Shown piece by piece: positions 22,628 to 31,520 of a stretch of 64,000 bases of DNA (its first letter is position 1; every line of letters begins with the position of its first letter). Location: assembly GCA_021739645.1 (NCBI GenBank), contig JAIPBL010000009.1, forward strand, positions 37,857 to 101,856, written 5' to 3'. Under the pieces are notes generated by a model, which worked only from the letters and a program-made list of their open reading frames with translations, made no database searches and was not told where the DNA came from. The position numbers and the translations under genes were made by a program. This DNA is from Saprospiraceae bacterium. GTDB lineage: Bacteria > Bacteroidota > Bacteroidia > Chitinophagales > Saprospiraceae.

Positions 22628-23596
22628 ATGAATCCTGCGATGACAACCACCATGCAGCCCGACAACACCCACAAGAATATCCCTGGCAACCCATCCACGG
22701 CGAAGTCGAGCTTGGAAAAGCTGAACGACCGCTCAAACGGTCAGCCGTTGCGGGTGCTGTCAGAAGAGGACTGGGCTTTTTGGCAAGCGAACGGCTATGT
22801 GGTGGTAAAAAATGCCGTGCCAAGGTTTCAAGTGAAACGCACCGCCGATTTCCTTTGGGAATTTGAGGAGAAAGACCCCAATGACCCTGAGACATGGTAT
22901 GTCCCCCCACGTGCAGAAATGCAGATGAAAGAACTCACCAACACGGGCATGGTGGAGGTCTATAACCACCAACTCCTTTGGGAGAACCGGCAAATGCCAC
23001 GGGTCTATGATGCATTCGTGGATGTATGGGGCACGGAAAAACTCTGGGTAACGATAGACCGAGCCAACCTCAACCTGCCCATGCGCCCTGGCCATGAGTA
23101 CAAGGGGTTCATCCACTGGGACTATGACCCAGAGACCCGACCCGTGAATGTGCAGGGCGTACTGGCGCTCGCTGACCAGACAGACGAGAACATGGGCGGT
23201 TTCCAGTGCATCCCCGAACTTTATCGGAATTACGATACTTGGAAACTGACCCAACCTGAAGACCGAAACCATTTTCAGCCGGACATCACAGGCTTTGAGC
23301 TGGTGAAAGTAAAATTGGAAGCAGGTGACCTGCTTATCTTCAACAGCCTGTTGGCACACGGCATCCGTCCGAACCACTCGGCAGGCAAAGTGCGCATGGC
23401 GCAATACATCTCCATGATGCCCGCCCAACCAGAAAATGAGGCGCTCCGTCAGTGGCGCATCAACGCTTGGAGAGACCGCATCGCACCAGAGGGCTATGCT
23501 TTTCCCGGCGACCCTCGGCGCTGGGAGCAGACCCGTTACACAACGGCTGAACTTTCAGGATTAGGAAAGAAACTTCTAGGGTTGGAAGGCTGGTGA
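22628..23596 (+). CDS. Phytanoyl-CoA dioxygenase (PhyH) family protein
   Basis: A 322-aa Fe(II)/2-oxoglutarate-dependent oxygenase. The 2-His-1-Asp triad is visible: His163 and Asp165 in FIHWDYD, and His244 in LLAHGIRPNHS, with Arg256 as likely 2-oxoglutarate ligand. The N-terminal segment EDWAFWQANGYVVVKNAVP is the typical PhyH entry. The first 40 residues are low-complexity and polar, so the exact start (22628, 22640 or 22652) is uncertain. The substrate is unknown; family members hydroxylate lipids, amino acids or secondary metabolites. No biosynthetic neighbours help. Confidence 0.82.
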   Translation: MNPAMTTTMQPDNTHKNIPGNPSTAKSSLEKLNDRSNGQPLRVLSEEDWAFWQANGYVVVKNAVPRFQVKRTADFLWEFEEKDPNDPETWYVPPRAEMQMKELTNTGMVEVYNHQLLWENRQMPRVYDAFVDVWGTEKLWVTIDRANLNLPMRPGHEYKGFIHWDYDPETRPVNVQGVLALADQTDENMGGFQCIPELYRNYDTWKLTQPEDRNHFQPDITGFELVKVKLEAGDLLIFNSLLAHGIRPNHSAGKVRMAQYISMMPAQPENEALRQWRINAWRDRIAPEGYAFPGDPRRWEQTRYTTAELSGLGKKLLGLEGW

Positions 23597-23612
23597 TACC
23601 CGAGTTCGTGCT

Positions 23613-25142
23613 TCAATTAATATCCACCACCACCTTATAAGTGGGGTCTTCCATGACGTTTACATCAATTAATTCCTCTGCGTTTTTCAACAACTTTTTA
23701 CAGTCAGCGCTTAAATGTTTGAGGTGAACTTTTTTGCCGTTTTTCAGGTAGCGTTCTGTGATTTTGTTCAATGCTTCAATGGCGGACATGTCCACGACCC
23801 GGCTTTCTGCAAAATCTATGAATACTTCTTCTGGGTCGTTTTGCACATCAAATTTTTCGTTAAAAGCAGTTACTGAACCAAAGAACAGCGGGCCGTATAT
23901 TTCATAATGTTTTACGCCATTTTCGTCAATGTGCTTTCTGGCCCGGATGCGTTTGGCATTGTCCCAAGCGAATACCAAGGCAGCGATGACGACGCCAATG
24001 ATGACCGCCAATGCCAAATTGTGGAGAAATACGGTTACGATGGTAACCATTGCCATCACGAAAATATCCGACTTCGGCATTTTGGTAAACGTCCGCAAAC
24101 TGGCCCATTCGAAGGTGCCGATGGCAACCATAATCATCAGCCCGGTCAGTGCAGCCATTGGCAGTCTTTCTATCAAACCCGCCCCAAACATGATGAAAAC
24201 CAAAAGCATCACCGAAGCCACAATGCCCGATAGCCTCGCCCTTGCACCAGAAGAAATGTTTATCAAACTTTGGCCAATCATGGCGCAGCCACCCATGCCG
24301 GAGAAAAAACCGGAGAGGATATTTGCAGCTCCTTGTGCGACTGCCTCTTTGTTGCAACGTCCCCTCGTTTCCGTTATTTCATCAATAATATTTAGCGTCA
24401 GCAAGCTTTCAATTAACCCAACGCCAGCGACTATAGCAGCAAAAGGAAATATGATAGTAAGCGTTTCGAAGGTTAAAGGGATATTAGGAATATGGAAGGG
24501 TGGAAAACCACCTTGTATGGAGGCCATGTCTCCGACTGTTTTGGTGTCAATTCCAAAAAAAGAAACAATACCAAATACCACCAAAATGGCTGTCAATGCT
24601 GCAGGGATAACCTTTGTCAGCTTCGGCATTCCCCATATTATCAGCATCGTGACGGCTACCAGCGCTAACAATATATATAGTGGTGTCCCAGTTAGCCAAT
24701 TGCCCGACATATCTTTAAATTGGTCCAATTGCGACATGAATATTATGATGGCCAAGCCATTTACAAATCCAAAAATTACAGGGTGTGGAACTAACCGCAT
24801 TAATTTGCCCAACCGAAATGTACCCGCTAATACCTGAATAATGCCCGCCAATACCACCGTCGCAAAAATATACTCCACCCCATGCGACTTTGCCAAAGCT
24901 ACAATCACCACGGCAACGGCACCTGTCGCCCCGGAAATCATACCTGGTCGCCCACCAAAAATGGACGTTATCAAGCCCATCATGAATGCAGCATAAAGGC
25001 CAGTCAATGGAGATAAGCCAGCAATGAAAGCGAAAGCCACCGCCTCCGGCACTAGCGCCAATGCCACCGTTAGGCCCGATAAAACTTCGGTTTTGTAATC
25101 AACTTTTTGGGTGAGGTCAAAGAGGTTCAGATACTTTTTCAT
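23613..25142 (-). CDS. SulP-family anion transporter with STAS domain
   Basis: A 509-aa inner-membrane transporter. About 12-14 hydrophobic helices span residues 20-400, beginning with the SulP signature GLTVALALVPEAVAFAFIAGLSPLTGLYAAF, with SGATGAVAVV next. The cytoplasmic C-terminus (~410-505) is a STAS domain (VFIDFAESRVVDMSAIEALNKI). Members carry sulfate, bicarbonate or dicarboxylates; the length and layout are like the BicA/SulP type, but the anion cannot be read. It converges with the PhyH gene (16 bp between stops). Confidence 0.93.
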   Translation of the reverse strand: MKKYLNLFDLTQKVDYKTEVLSGLTVALALVPEAVAFAFIAGLSPLTGLYAAFMMGLITSIFGGRPGMISGATGAVAVVIVALAKSHGVEYIFATVVLAGIIQVLAGTFRLGKLMRLVPHPVIFGFVNGLAIIIFMSQLDQFKDMSGNWLTGTPLYILLALVAVTMLIIWGMPKLTKVIPAALTAILVVFGIVSFFGIDTKTVGDMASIQGGFPPFHIPNIPLTFETLTIIFPFAAIVAGVGLIESLLTLNIIDEITETRGRCNKEAVAQGAANILSGFFSGMGGCAMIGQSLINISSGARARLSGIVASVMLLVFIMFGAGLIERLPMAALTGLMIMVAIGTFEWASLRTFTKMPKSDIFVMAMVTIVTVFLHNLALAVIIGVVIAALVFAWDNAKRIRARKHIDENGVKHYEIYGPLFFGSVTAFNEKFDVQNDPEEVFIDFAESRVVDMSAIEALNKITERYLKNGKKVHLKHLSADCKKLLKNAEELIDVNVMEDPTYKVVVDIN

Positions 25143-25344
25143 TCAAAATTTGTGAAGATGAAACGGCCATGAAAACCAGCGTAATTGCCAGGTTTTAACT
25201 TTGGGGGCGCAAGAATAGGGAAATAATGCTCGCCCACACGGATGAATGGCCAAAAATGACCAGATAGCAAGTTGGAAATTCATGTGCCCAATTTTTTCAA
25301 TCCACATTTCTCGCCGTAGCTTTCCCCACTAAAACGAATTGACC

Positions 25345-26097
25345 ATGCCACCTAACGCACTTGAATCGCCATTCTTTCGCCCAAACACAGACTTTCAACT
25401 ATTTGGTAATCAGCACCTTGTGATGATTGCGCTGACACTCGGACTCGCCTTTGGAATTTCATTTCTTGTAAAAAACAGGTTGTCCAAGCCGCAGCAACTG
25501 TCGATAGGGAGAGCCATGACCCTGGTGATGGCCGTAGCCGTGATAGGCTGGATTGGCATCCGCATGGCAATGTGGGAATTTGATTACAAAACAGACCTGC
25601 CCTTCGACATCTGTAACATCGTAGCATTGTCCCTTCCATTTTTGATGTGGCAACCCAATCCCCGTATCCACGAAGTGCTCTATTTCTGGATATTTGCAGG
25701 CACCATGCAGGCTGTGCTCACCCCACATTTGTTCGAGGGGTTTCCACATTTTACTTTCGTGAAATATTGGACGGTTCATGGCGGGCTGGTCGTTTTTGCT
25801 GTTTATGCGACGGTGGTTTACGGTATTCGGCCAACTTGGAAGAGCCTCTGGCGGTCATTTATATTGTTGCAGGTTTATGTTGCTGCTTTGTTTTGTATCA
25901 ATCTCGTGCTTGACTCCAATTATGCCTACCTCATGCGAAAACCACCCGTCGCCTCCGCCCTCGACTATTTGGGAGATTACCCTTGGTATTTGGTATCCAG
26001 CGAAGTGGTTGCATTGGTGATGTTTGTGATGGTATTATTGCCATTGTTGTTCAAAAAAAAAGACAATTGCCGTCAATCCCCCACCTCAGTAAAATAA
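25345..26097 (+). CDS. YwaF-like (TIGR02206) integral membrane protein
   Basis: A 250-aa membrane protein with about seven hydrophobic segments. The family pattern is visible: LFGNQHLVMIALTLG near the N-terminus, DLPFDICNIVALSLPFLMW in the middle, TPHLFEGFPHFTFVKYWTVHGGLVVFAVY, and NYAYLMRKPPVASALDYLGDYPWYL near the end. I use ATG 25345, two codons inside a TTG-initiated frame. The function of YwaF/TMEM164-type proteins in bacteria is not established. A strong bidirectional terminator follows. Confidence 0.85.
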   Translation: MPPNALESPFFRPNTDFQLFGNQHLVMIALTLGLAFGISFLVKNRLSKPQQLSIGRAMTLVMAVAVIGWIGIRMAMWEFDYKTDLPFDICNIVALSLPFLMWQPNPRIHEVLYFWIFAGTMQAVLTPHLFEGFPHFTFVKYWTVHGGLVVFAVYATVVYGIRPTWKSLWRSFILLQVYVAALFCINLVLDSNYAYLMRKPPVASALDYLGDYPWYLVSSEVVALVMFVMVLLPLLFKKKDNCRQSPTSVK

Positions 26098-26098
26098 A

Positions 26099-26131
26099 AA
26101 AGCCCGGATGACATCGGGTCACCCGGGCTTT
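26099..26131. terminator. Bidirectional terminator
   Basis: Arms aaagcccgg and ccgggcttt (26099-26107 and 26123-26131) separate convergent genes. On the minus strand it is followed by a long T-run, so it chiefly serves the surface-protein gene starting at 30574. Confidence 0.85.
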
Positions 26132-26146
26132 GCTTCACAAGTATAG

Positions 26147-29100
26147 TTATTTGCTCACCACCAATCGCTTGGTCAACACATCGCCGCCAATCATGATTTT
26201 CAGCACGTAAATACCAGAAGGCTTTGTTTTGAAATCAAGCAATTGCTTGGCGCTAGGATTAACGCTGTGCAACACCTGTCTGCCTGTTATGTCAAATGCA
26301 GTAACTTCTACAGCTCCAAAATTGGCCATGTCCACCAATTCCAAAGTTACCTCACCCGATGTTGGGTTAGGGTAGAGGAGTACATGACTTTCCAGTTCAG
26401 ACTCCGAAGTGCCAACCGAGTTCTGAATGGTGTAGCCACTCTGCGATTGGCAGCCATGGGCATCGGTAGTGACCAGTGTGTAGGTGCCTGGAAGTAATCC
26501 AGAAATATCCTCCGCATTCCCAATAACAGTCCCCATTGAGTTTTTCCAAACATAGGTATATGGCGAAGTTCCACCTGAAACTGTCACGTCAATTGAACCA
26601 TTCGCCTGGTTGTTGACAGCGTTCATGATGTTGACCAGGGAGGTTGTCAAGTTTGTTGGTTGGCCAATGGTAACCGATTCAACTGCAGCGCAGCCGCCCG
26701 CATCCGCAATACTCACGGTGTAGGTGCCTGCAATCAGGCCAGTGCTGGTTTGTGTATCATCCCCATTGCTCCACAGGTAGGTGATTGGTGGTAGGCCCCC
26801 AGCAACGTTGGCCGTGGCACTTCCATCGTTTTCACCGAAACAGGTAACCGCTACACTGGAAATACTAAGTACAATGTTTGACTGTACCGTTACCACAAAA
26901 CTGCAAGATGAAGTGTTCCCGCCAAGGTCGGTAGCAGTAAATGCAACTGTTGAATTTCCCAATGGGAAATTGGACCCACTTGGCAATCCACTGTCTTGCG
27001 TAATGACGACATTGCCACCGCAGTTGTCTGTGGCAGTGACAACAAAATCAGCCACAGCATTGCAACCCGGCACAACTACCTCGTTAGGGCAAACAATCGT
27101 CGGAGGAACGGTTTCCTCTACGGTGACAATTGCAGTACCAGTGGCCACATTGTTTCCAATATCGGTCACGGAGAGTGTCACGGTGTTGTCACCAAGGTCG
27201 GCACAGCTAAAAATGGTTTGGTCAAGTTCGTATGTGGCGATTAGGCAATCATCGGTGCTGCCGTTGTCCACATCAGCAGGTACGATGGTAGCCTGGCCAT
27301 TGGCATCGAGTTGGATGGTAATGTTCTGTGTGACAACAATCGGCAGCACATCGTCATCAGTCCCCAACAGGACGTCAAAGCTTTCTGAGCAACCGTTAGC
27401 ATCCGTGATGGCGACGGTGTAGCTGCCAGCAGTCAGGTCGCCAACGGTCGGGGTCATTTCACCGCCCGTTTGCCACAAATAGGAAAAATCTGGTGTGCCG
27501 CCAGTGCCCACCACCGTCAGCAAGCCATCCGCTGCACCACATTCTGCTTCCACCATTTCAATCACTTCAATGCCCAAAGCATTTGGCTCTGTCAAAGTTG
27601 CTTCCGCAATGGCGGGGCAGCCTGTTTCGTCAGTTGCAGTACCAATATAAGTACCTGCAGTTAGGCCCGTGATGGTGGCAGTTGTTCCTCCATTTGACCA
27701 TTCGTAAGTGAACGGTGCATTGCCACCTACCAATGAGAAGGTCGCCTGTCCGTCGGCAGCACCGTTGCAGCTTATGTCACCTAAAATGATAGAAGCCGCT
27801 ATGGTGCAAACGTACTGGTTTACAGTCACCGTCTGTTCCACTTCGCAACCATTGGCGTCGATTACGACCACGGTATAGTCACCCGGTGCGAGGTTGCTGA
27901 TGGTTGCCGTAGTTTCGCCATTGTTCCAGAGGTAGGTATAAGGCGCAGTCCCACCATTTGGATTTGCGCTGGCAGTACCATTGTCGGCATTGAAGGCCGT
28001 TAAGTTGGTTGAAGTGGCATTTGAATTGAACGGCTGAGGCTCGTCAATGAAAACGGTCGTTACAACATCACAGCCTTCGGCGTCAGTGACTGAAACATCA
28101 TAGGTGCCTCCGGCAAGGCCCGTAGCTGTCTGGGTCGTTGCGCCATTTGACCAGAGGTAGGTAAACGGCGGGGTTGCATCTTCAAGGTTGACCGTGGCCG
28201 TGCCGTCGGCAGCACCGTTGCAAGAGACGTTGGTTTGGTCAATGTTCGCTTTTACGATACAAGTGACTTCTGAAACGGTAACGGTTTGCGAAGCAGAACA
28301 GCCATTTGCGTCTGTTATGACCACCATGTAGTTGCCAGGCGCTAAGTCCGTAATAGTCTGCGTAGTTTCGCCATTGCCCCATAAGAAAGTGTAGCCACTT
28401 GTTCCTCCAGTTGGGTTGGCAGTTGCCGTGCCGTCATCAACCCCGAAAATAGTTTGCGGGGTAGCTGATGCATTGGGAACAAGGTTGGATGGTTGTGAAA
28501 TCGTGACCGATTGGGAGGAAGTGCAACCGTTGCCGTCTGTTACTACGACTGAATAATTGCCAGCAGTTAAATTAGTGGCAGAAGCAGTTGTAGCACCACT
28601 TGACCAAGCATAGCTGAAGGTTCCAGTGCCACCGCTTGCCTCAACGGAAGCAGCGCCACTTGCGCCACCAAAGCAAGCTACATTACTTGAAGCTGTTATT
28701 TGGGAAGCGACAGGTGGTAGTTGTATGACTGTCGCCGTTGCTGTGGTAGTACAGCCGTTGTTAAAATTGGTGACGGTCAAAACGTAAGAGCCACCCTGGT
28801 TTACGGTCGGTGTCAGACTAGCTTCACCGGTGGTGATGTTGCCGTTGGTGGTCGTCCAGAGATAGGTGAATTGACTTCCTGTGGATGAGCCTGCCCCACT
28901 TAACTGCACGGTTGCAGCATTGCAATTCAGCGTACCATTGGCCGCCGCTGCCGCAGCAGGTGGCACTTTGTTTTCTGAAACAACTGCCGTGGCAGTTTTC
29001 GTGCAACCGTTTGTTCCGGTTACGGTCAGCACATAGTTGCCTTGGACGCTCACGGTTGGGTTCTGTTGGTTGGAGGTGTATCCACTTGGTCCAGTCCATG

Positions 29101-30574
29101 AGTATGTCACTCCTGGCGTGGTAGAATTGCCCACCAAGGTTACTTGGGCGGTATAGCAGTTGGCATTTCCACCAGTAGCTGTCACCCCTTGTGGGGGTGC
29201 TGTGTCCTGCAAAATGGTTACAGATTTTGATTCAATGCAGGTGTGGCCACCTACCACGCTTGCAATAGAAAGCGTGTAAGTGCCGCCAGTCGTAACGGTA
29301 AGGGTTGGGCCGTTGCCAACCACGGTATTGCCCTTTTTCCAAGTGAATACCGCACCAGTGGAGAATATAGAGCCGGTGCTGTTGAGCGTGACGCTGGTGA
29401 GGTTGCAATTCAAGTTTGCTGCTCCGTTTACTTTGGTTTCCAATGGTACGACGATGAGCAGCAGTTGGGTGGTACTGTCGCAGCCATATTGGTTTTGTTG
29501 AACATCGTCGTAAGTTCCCGTATCACAATAGGTTTCACCACCCCAATCCACACACTCACCGGGGCATACTTCTTTTACTACAACATTGAAATCTGAGACT
29601 TTCTGTTCCAAGGTAAGTCGGACAATGCTGTCGCAATGCAACCATGAATCATAGTGCAAATCGAAAGTGCCGCCCCAGTAAAAAACATCACCATTGCCAG
29701 CCACGTAGTAGTCGTTTGTACAAACATACCCAAACTCATACCCGGCAGGGACAGGTAAATTCGTAACGTTTACGGTCATGCAACTAGAATCAATTGCAAA
29801 GCAACCCAACTGAACACCACTAGGTTCTACGCAAACTTCGTAAGTCCCAACAGTTGGAAAATTTAGGTCATAGTATGGATTAGGGCCATTTTGCGTGATA
29901 CCACCAGGAGTCACTGACCATGCGTAATTATCAGCACCAAGTTGGAAAGGAACGGTAAAATGAGCCAGGGCACCAGTACAGATTTCCGTCGGACCTGAGA
30001 TAGAACCTGCGCCTGGGGGCGGTATGCGAGGTGCTATGATAGCATTGCCTCCTCTGGTAAGCGTAAAAGATTCTCCGCTATCATTCACATTCGTAACTAA
30101 CAGGAAGTAATTCTTGCCAATCTCCAAGAAAACGATTCCGTTTGAAAATTCGGCAGAGTTTGGCACACCAAAAGACATTGTGGGGTATTGGGCTAGCCCA
30201 GTCGGGCCTAAGCCTGGTTCCGAATTGCAGACCACTGGAGTTTGAACTGGCTGTGTGGGTGATGCTTGGCAAGGGCAAGTTTCTACCCACAAGGAGAAAT
30301 TGAAGTCAGCTCCCGGTGTTTTAGGCTCGATGAGTAGTTCCAAATTGCCGCCTGTTACAGCTGAAAAAGAGAACCAGGTACTGCCTCCCTCTCCGGCGAG
30401 ACAGGAACAACTAACGTCGTCAGCACCCTGGCCACTTCCAGAAGTTTGATTGTATAGCACTGGAAATGGTCCGTTTGCTGATAAATCAAGGGACAGACAA
30501 CAGTCTTTTTGGGCAAAGGAACATTGCCAAATTGCTAGTAAGAAAAGCGTTAAGAGTAGAGTACGTTGCTTCAT
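26147..30574 (-). CDS. Giant T9SS surface protein with Ig-like, SprB and HYR repeats
   Basis: A 1475-aa secreted protein. The signal peptide ends SFAQ. An N-terminal all-beta region carries a PKD-like segment (AHFTVPFQLGADNYAWSVTPGG). Next come three ~80-aa repeats of the NCNLTSVTL-type, then about eight SprB-like repeats of the form C-x-x-x-x-DGTATAN-x-x-GG-x-x-P-Y-x-Y-LWSNG-x-TT-x-T...L-x-x-G-x-Y-x-V-x-V-x-D-x-NGC. A HYR domain sits near residue ~1190 (VPPTIVCPNEVVVPGCNAVADFVVTATDNCG). It ends with a T9SS type A sorting domain (LLYPNPTSGEVTLELV...LTKRLVVSK). SprB is a known mobile gliding adhesin of Flavobacterium, so adhesion or motility is a reasonable guess. Expression likely starts at the octamer at 30722. 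Confidence 0.88.
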   Translation of the reverse strand: MKQRTLLLTLFLLAIWQCSFAQKDCCLSLDLSANGPFPVLYNQTSGSGQGADDVSCSCLAGEGGSTWFSFSAVTGGNLELLIEPKTPGADFNFSLWVETCPCQASPTQPVQTPVVCNSEPGLGPTGLAQYPTMSFGVPNSAEFSNGIVFLEIGKNYFLLVTNVNDSGESFTLTRGGNAIIAPRIPPPGAGSISGPTEICTGALAHFTVPFQLGADNYAWSVTPGGITQNGPNPYYDLNFPTVGTYEVCVEPSGVQLGCFAIDSSCMTVNVTNLPVPAGYEFGYVCTNDYYVAGNGDVFYWGGTFDLHYDSWLHCDSIVRLTLEQKVSDFNVVVKEVCPGECVDWGGETYCDTGTYDDVQQNQYGCDSTTQLLLIVVPLETKVNGAANLNCNLTSVTLNSTGSIFSTGAVFTWKKGNTVVGNGPTLTVTTGGTYTLSIASVVGGHTCIESKSVTILQDTAPPQGVTATGGNANCYTAQVTLVGNSTTPGVTYSWTGPSGYTSNQQNPTVSVQGNYVLTVTGTNGCTKTATAVVSENKVPPAAAAAANGTLNCNAATVQLSGAGSSTGSQFTYLWTTTNGNITTGEASLTPTVNQGGSYVLTVTNFNNGCTTTATATVIQLPPVASQITASSNVACFGGASGAASVEASGGTGTFSYAWSSGATTASATNLTAGNYSVVVTDGNGCTSSQSVTISQPSNLVPNASATPQTIFGVDDGTATANPTGGTSGYTFLWGNGETTQTITDLAPGNYMVVITDANGCSASQTVTVSEVTCIVKANIDQTNVSCNGAADGTATVNLEDATPPFTYLWSNGATTQTATGLAGGTYDVSVTDAEGCDVVTTVFIDEPQPFNSNATSTNLTAFNADNGTASANPNGGTAPYTYLWNNGETTATISNLAPGDYTVVVIDANGCEVEQTVTVNQYVCTIAASIILGDISCNGAADGQATFSLVGGNAPFTYEWSNGGTTATITGLTAGTYIGTATDETGCPAIAEATLTEPNALGIEVIEMVEAECGAADGLLTVVGTGGTPDFSYLWQTGGEMTPTVGDLTAGSYTVAITDANGCSESFDVLLGTDDDVLPIVVTQNITIQLDANGQATIVPADVDNGSTDDCLIATYELDQTIFSCADLGDNTVTLSVTDIGNNVATGTAIVTVEETVPPTIVCPNEVVVPGCNAVADFVVTATDNCGGNVVITQDSGLPSGSNFPLGNSTVAFTATDLGGNTSSCSFVVTVQSNIVLSISSVAVTCFGENDGSATANVAGGLPPITYLWSNGDDTQTSTGLIAGTYTVSIADAGGCAAVESVTIGQPTNLTTSLVNIMNAVNNQANGSIDVTVSGGTSPYTYVWKNSMGTVIGNAEDISGLLPGTYTLVTTDAHGCQSQSGYTIQNSVGTSESELESHVLLYPNPTSGEVTLELVDMANFGAVEVTAFDITGRQVLHSVNPSAKQLLDFKTKPSGIYVLKIMIGGDVLTKRLVVSK

Positions 30575-30721
30575 GCTGAATTATTGATTTGATTGAAAAA
30601 TGAATGACTTCGACGGAGTTTGTTCAAGCAAACTGAAGTTCCTAGCAGCGAATTTCCTAAGCAGACAAAAAAACAGGCTATCAGAAAAGCCCAGATTAAC
30701 AATTGGAATGAAGGTAAGGAT

Positions 30722-30729
30722 CAAAAGTA
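30722..30729 (-). promoter_or_regulatory. Putative -7 element for the 1475-aa surface protein
   Basis: Minus strand reads TACTTTTG (consensus TAnnTTTG), 148 bp upstream of the ATG. The identical octamer serves dapF and, probably, the 2315-aa surface protein. Confidence 0.45.
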
Positions 30730-30842
30730 AAGAATATCATTCAACTACTTTATAGAAATGTCACAAAAGAAGTTCTTGTTTAGCTTTTTTGCGATAAAAT
30801 TATTTTTTGTTGATTTGTAATCAAGCAGAAGGAGTTTTCAAA

Positions 30843-30980
30843 TGGCGCATCCGACAAGTGAAACAGGAAGCGGCACAAGATAAGGGAGCAGCTTGAATTA
30901 CAAAAACGCTTGCTCACCTTGGAGCAGAAATCGAGACAGTTGCAGATGAACCCACGTTTTATTTTCGGCAGTAATTTTCA
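30843..30980 (+). pseudogene. Remnant of a LytS-type sensor histidine kinase
   Basis: Conceptual translation gives WRIRQVKQEAAQDK, then after a one-base frameshift near 30883 REQLELQKRLLTLEQKSRQL, followed by QMNPRFIFGSN. This is the coiled coil plus NPHFIFN box of the PF06580 histidine kinases common in Bacteroidota two-component genes. The box histidine is Arg here, the reading frame is broken and nothing else of the gene remains, so it is a degraded fragment. The remainder of the gap 30575-30842 is AT-rich with no recognisable gene. Confidence 0.6.
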
Positions 30981-31451
30981 CTCAGGGCCGACATTTGCCA
31001 TTTTTTTAATCACAACAATTTGCCCCAAATGATAGTGGATATGCTCAATAATACCATGAAGGTTGCGGTAGTAATTTCCGTACTTTTCATCTGTAAAGTC
31101 CTCCCAAAGCCCAGCTTCTGGTAACTGTTCAATCAGGCTGGCAAAGGCTTCAGCATCAGCCCAAGCCTGAGTCAATATTTTTTCCCAATCCGCTTGGGAT
31201 TGGATGGGTGGATGTTCAAAACTGTGCGCATCCTTGGCGTTGAGCGGTTCTCCTTGCAATACTTTCGAAACTTTGCTTACATAGTAAGTCAGGTGGGTAA
31301 AAAGGGTGGCAATCGTGTTCAAACCATGAATTTGGGTCGTGGCATGTTGCCAAGAGATGTTCGATACAGTCTCTTTTAAGTTCGAGGAAGTCCAGTTGCC
31401 GCCGAAATAGACTTCTCTTAGGTGCTTTGCTATTTGCGCTGATGAGTTCAT
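30978..31451 (-). CDS. DinB-family (DUF1572-like) putative metal-dependent protein
   Basis: A 157-aa four-helix-bundle protein. Likely metal-binding histidines are His42 in QIHGLNTIATLFTHLTYY and the C-terminal HGIIEHIHYHLGQI box, the layout of DinB/YfiT proteins. Some members are thiol-dependent transferases (bacillithiol-S-transferases), others unknown. It sits between the histidine-kinase remnant, into which its stop abuts, and the flotillin gene, from which it is separated by a hairpin. Confidence 0.75.
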   Translation of the reverse strand: MNSSAQIAKHLREVYFGGNWTSSNLKETVSNISWQHATTQIHGLNTIATLFTHLTYYVSKVSKVLQGEPLNAKDAHSFEHPPIQSQADWEKILTQAWADAEAFASLIEQLPEAGLWEDFTDEKYGNYYRNLHGIIEHIHYHLGQIVVIKKMANVGPE

Positions 31452-31481
31452 TACCTATGTCTCGTTGTTTTGAATTAAAGC

Positions 31482-31511
31482 AAGTGACACCTTTTTGAAA
31501 AGGTGCCACTT
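31482..31511. terminator. Hairpin between the flotillin and DinB genes
   Basis: Arms aagtgacacctttt and aaaaggtgccactt (31482-31495, 31498-31511) match at 13 of 14 positions. It lies just after the flotillin stop on the minus strand. The T-run is weak. Confidence 0.5.
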
Positions 31512-31520
31512 TTATATCCG

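Noticed and set aside
23929..24837. 302-aa plus-strand frame opposite the SulP gene
   Set aside because: Shadow of a membrane-protein gene with a clear SulP signature.
26781..27422. 213-aa plus-strand frame within the giant surface protein
   Set aside because: Shadow of Ser/Thr-rich repeats; no independent start signals.
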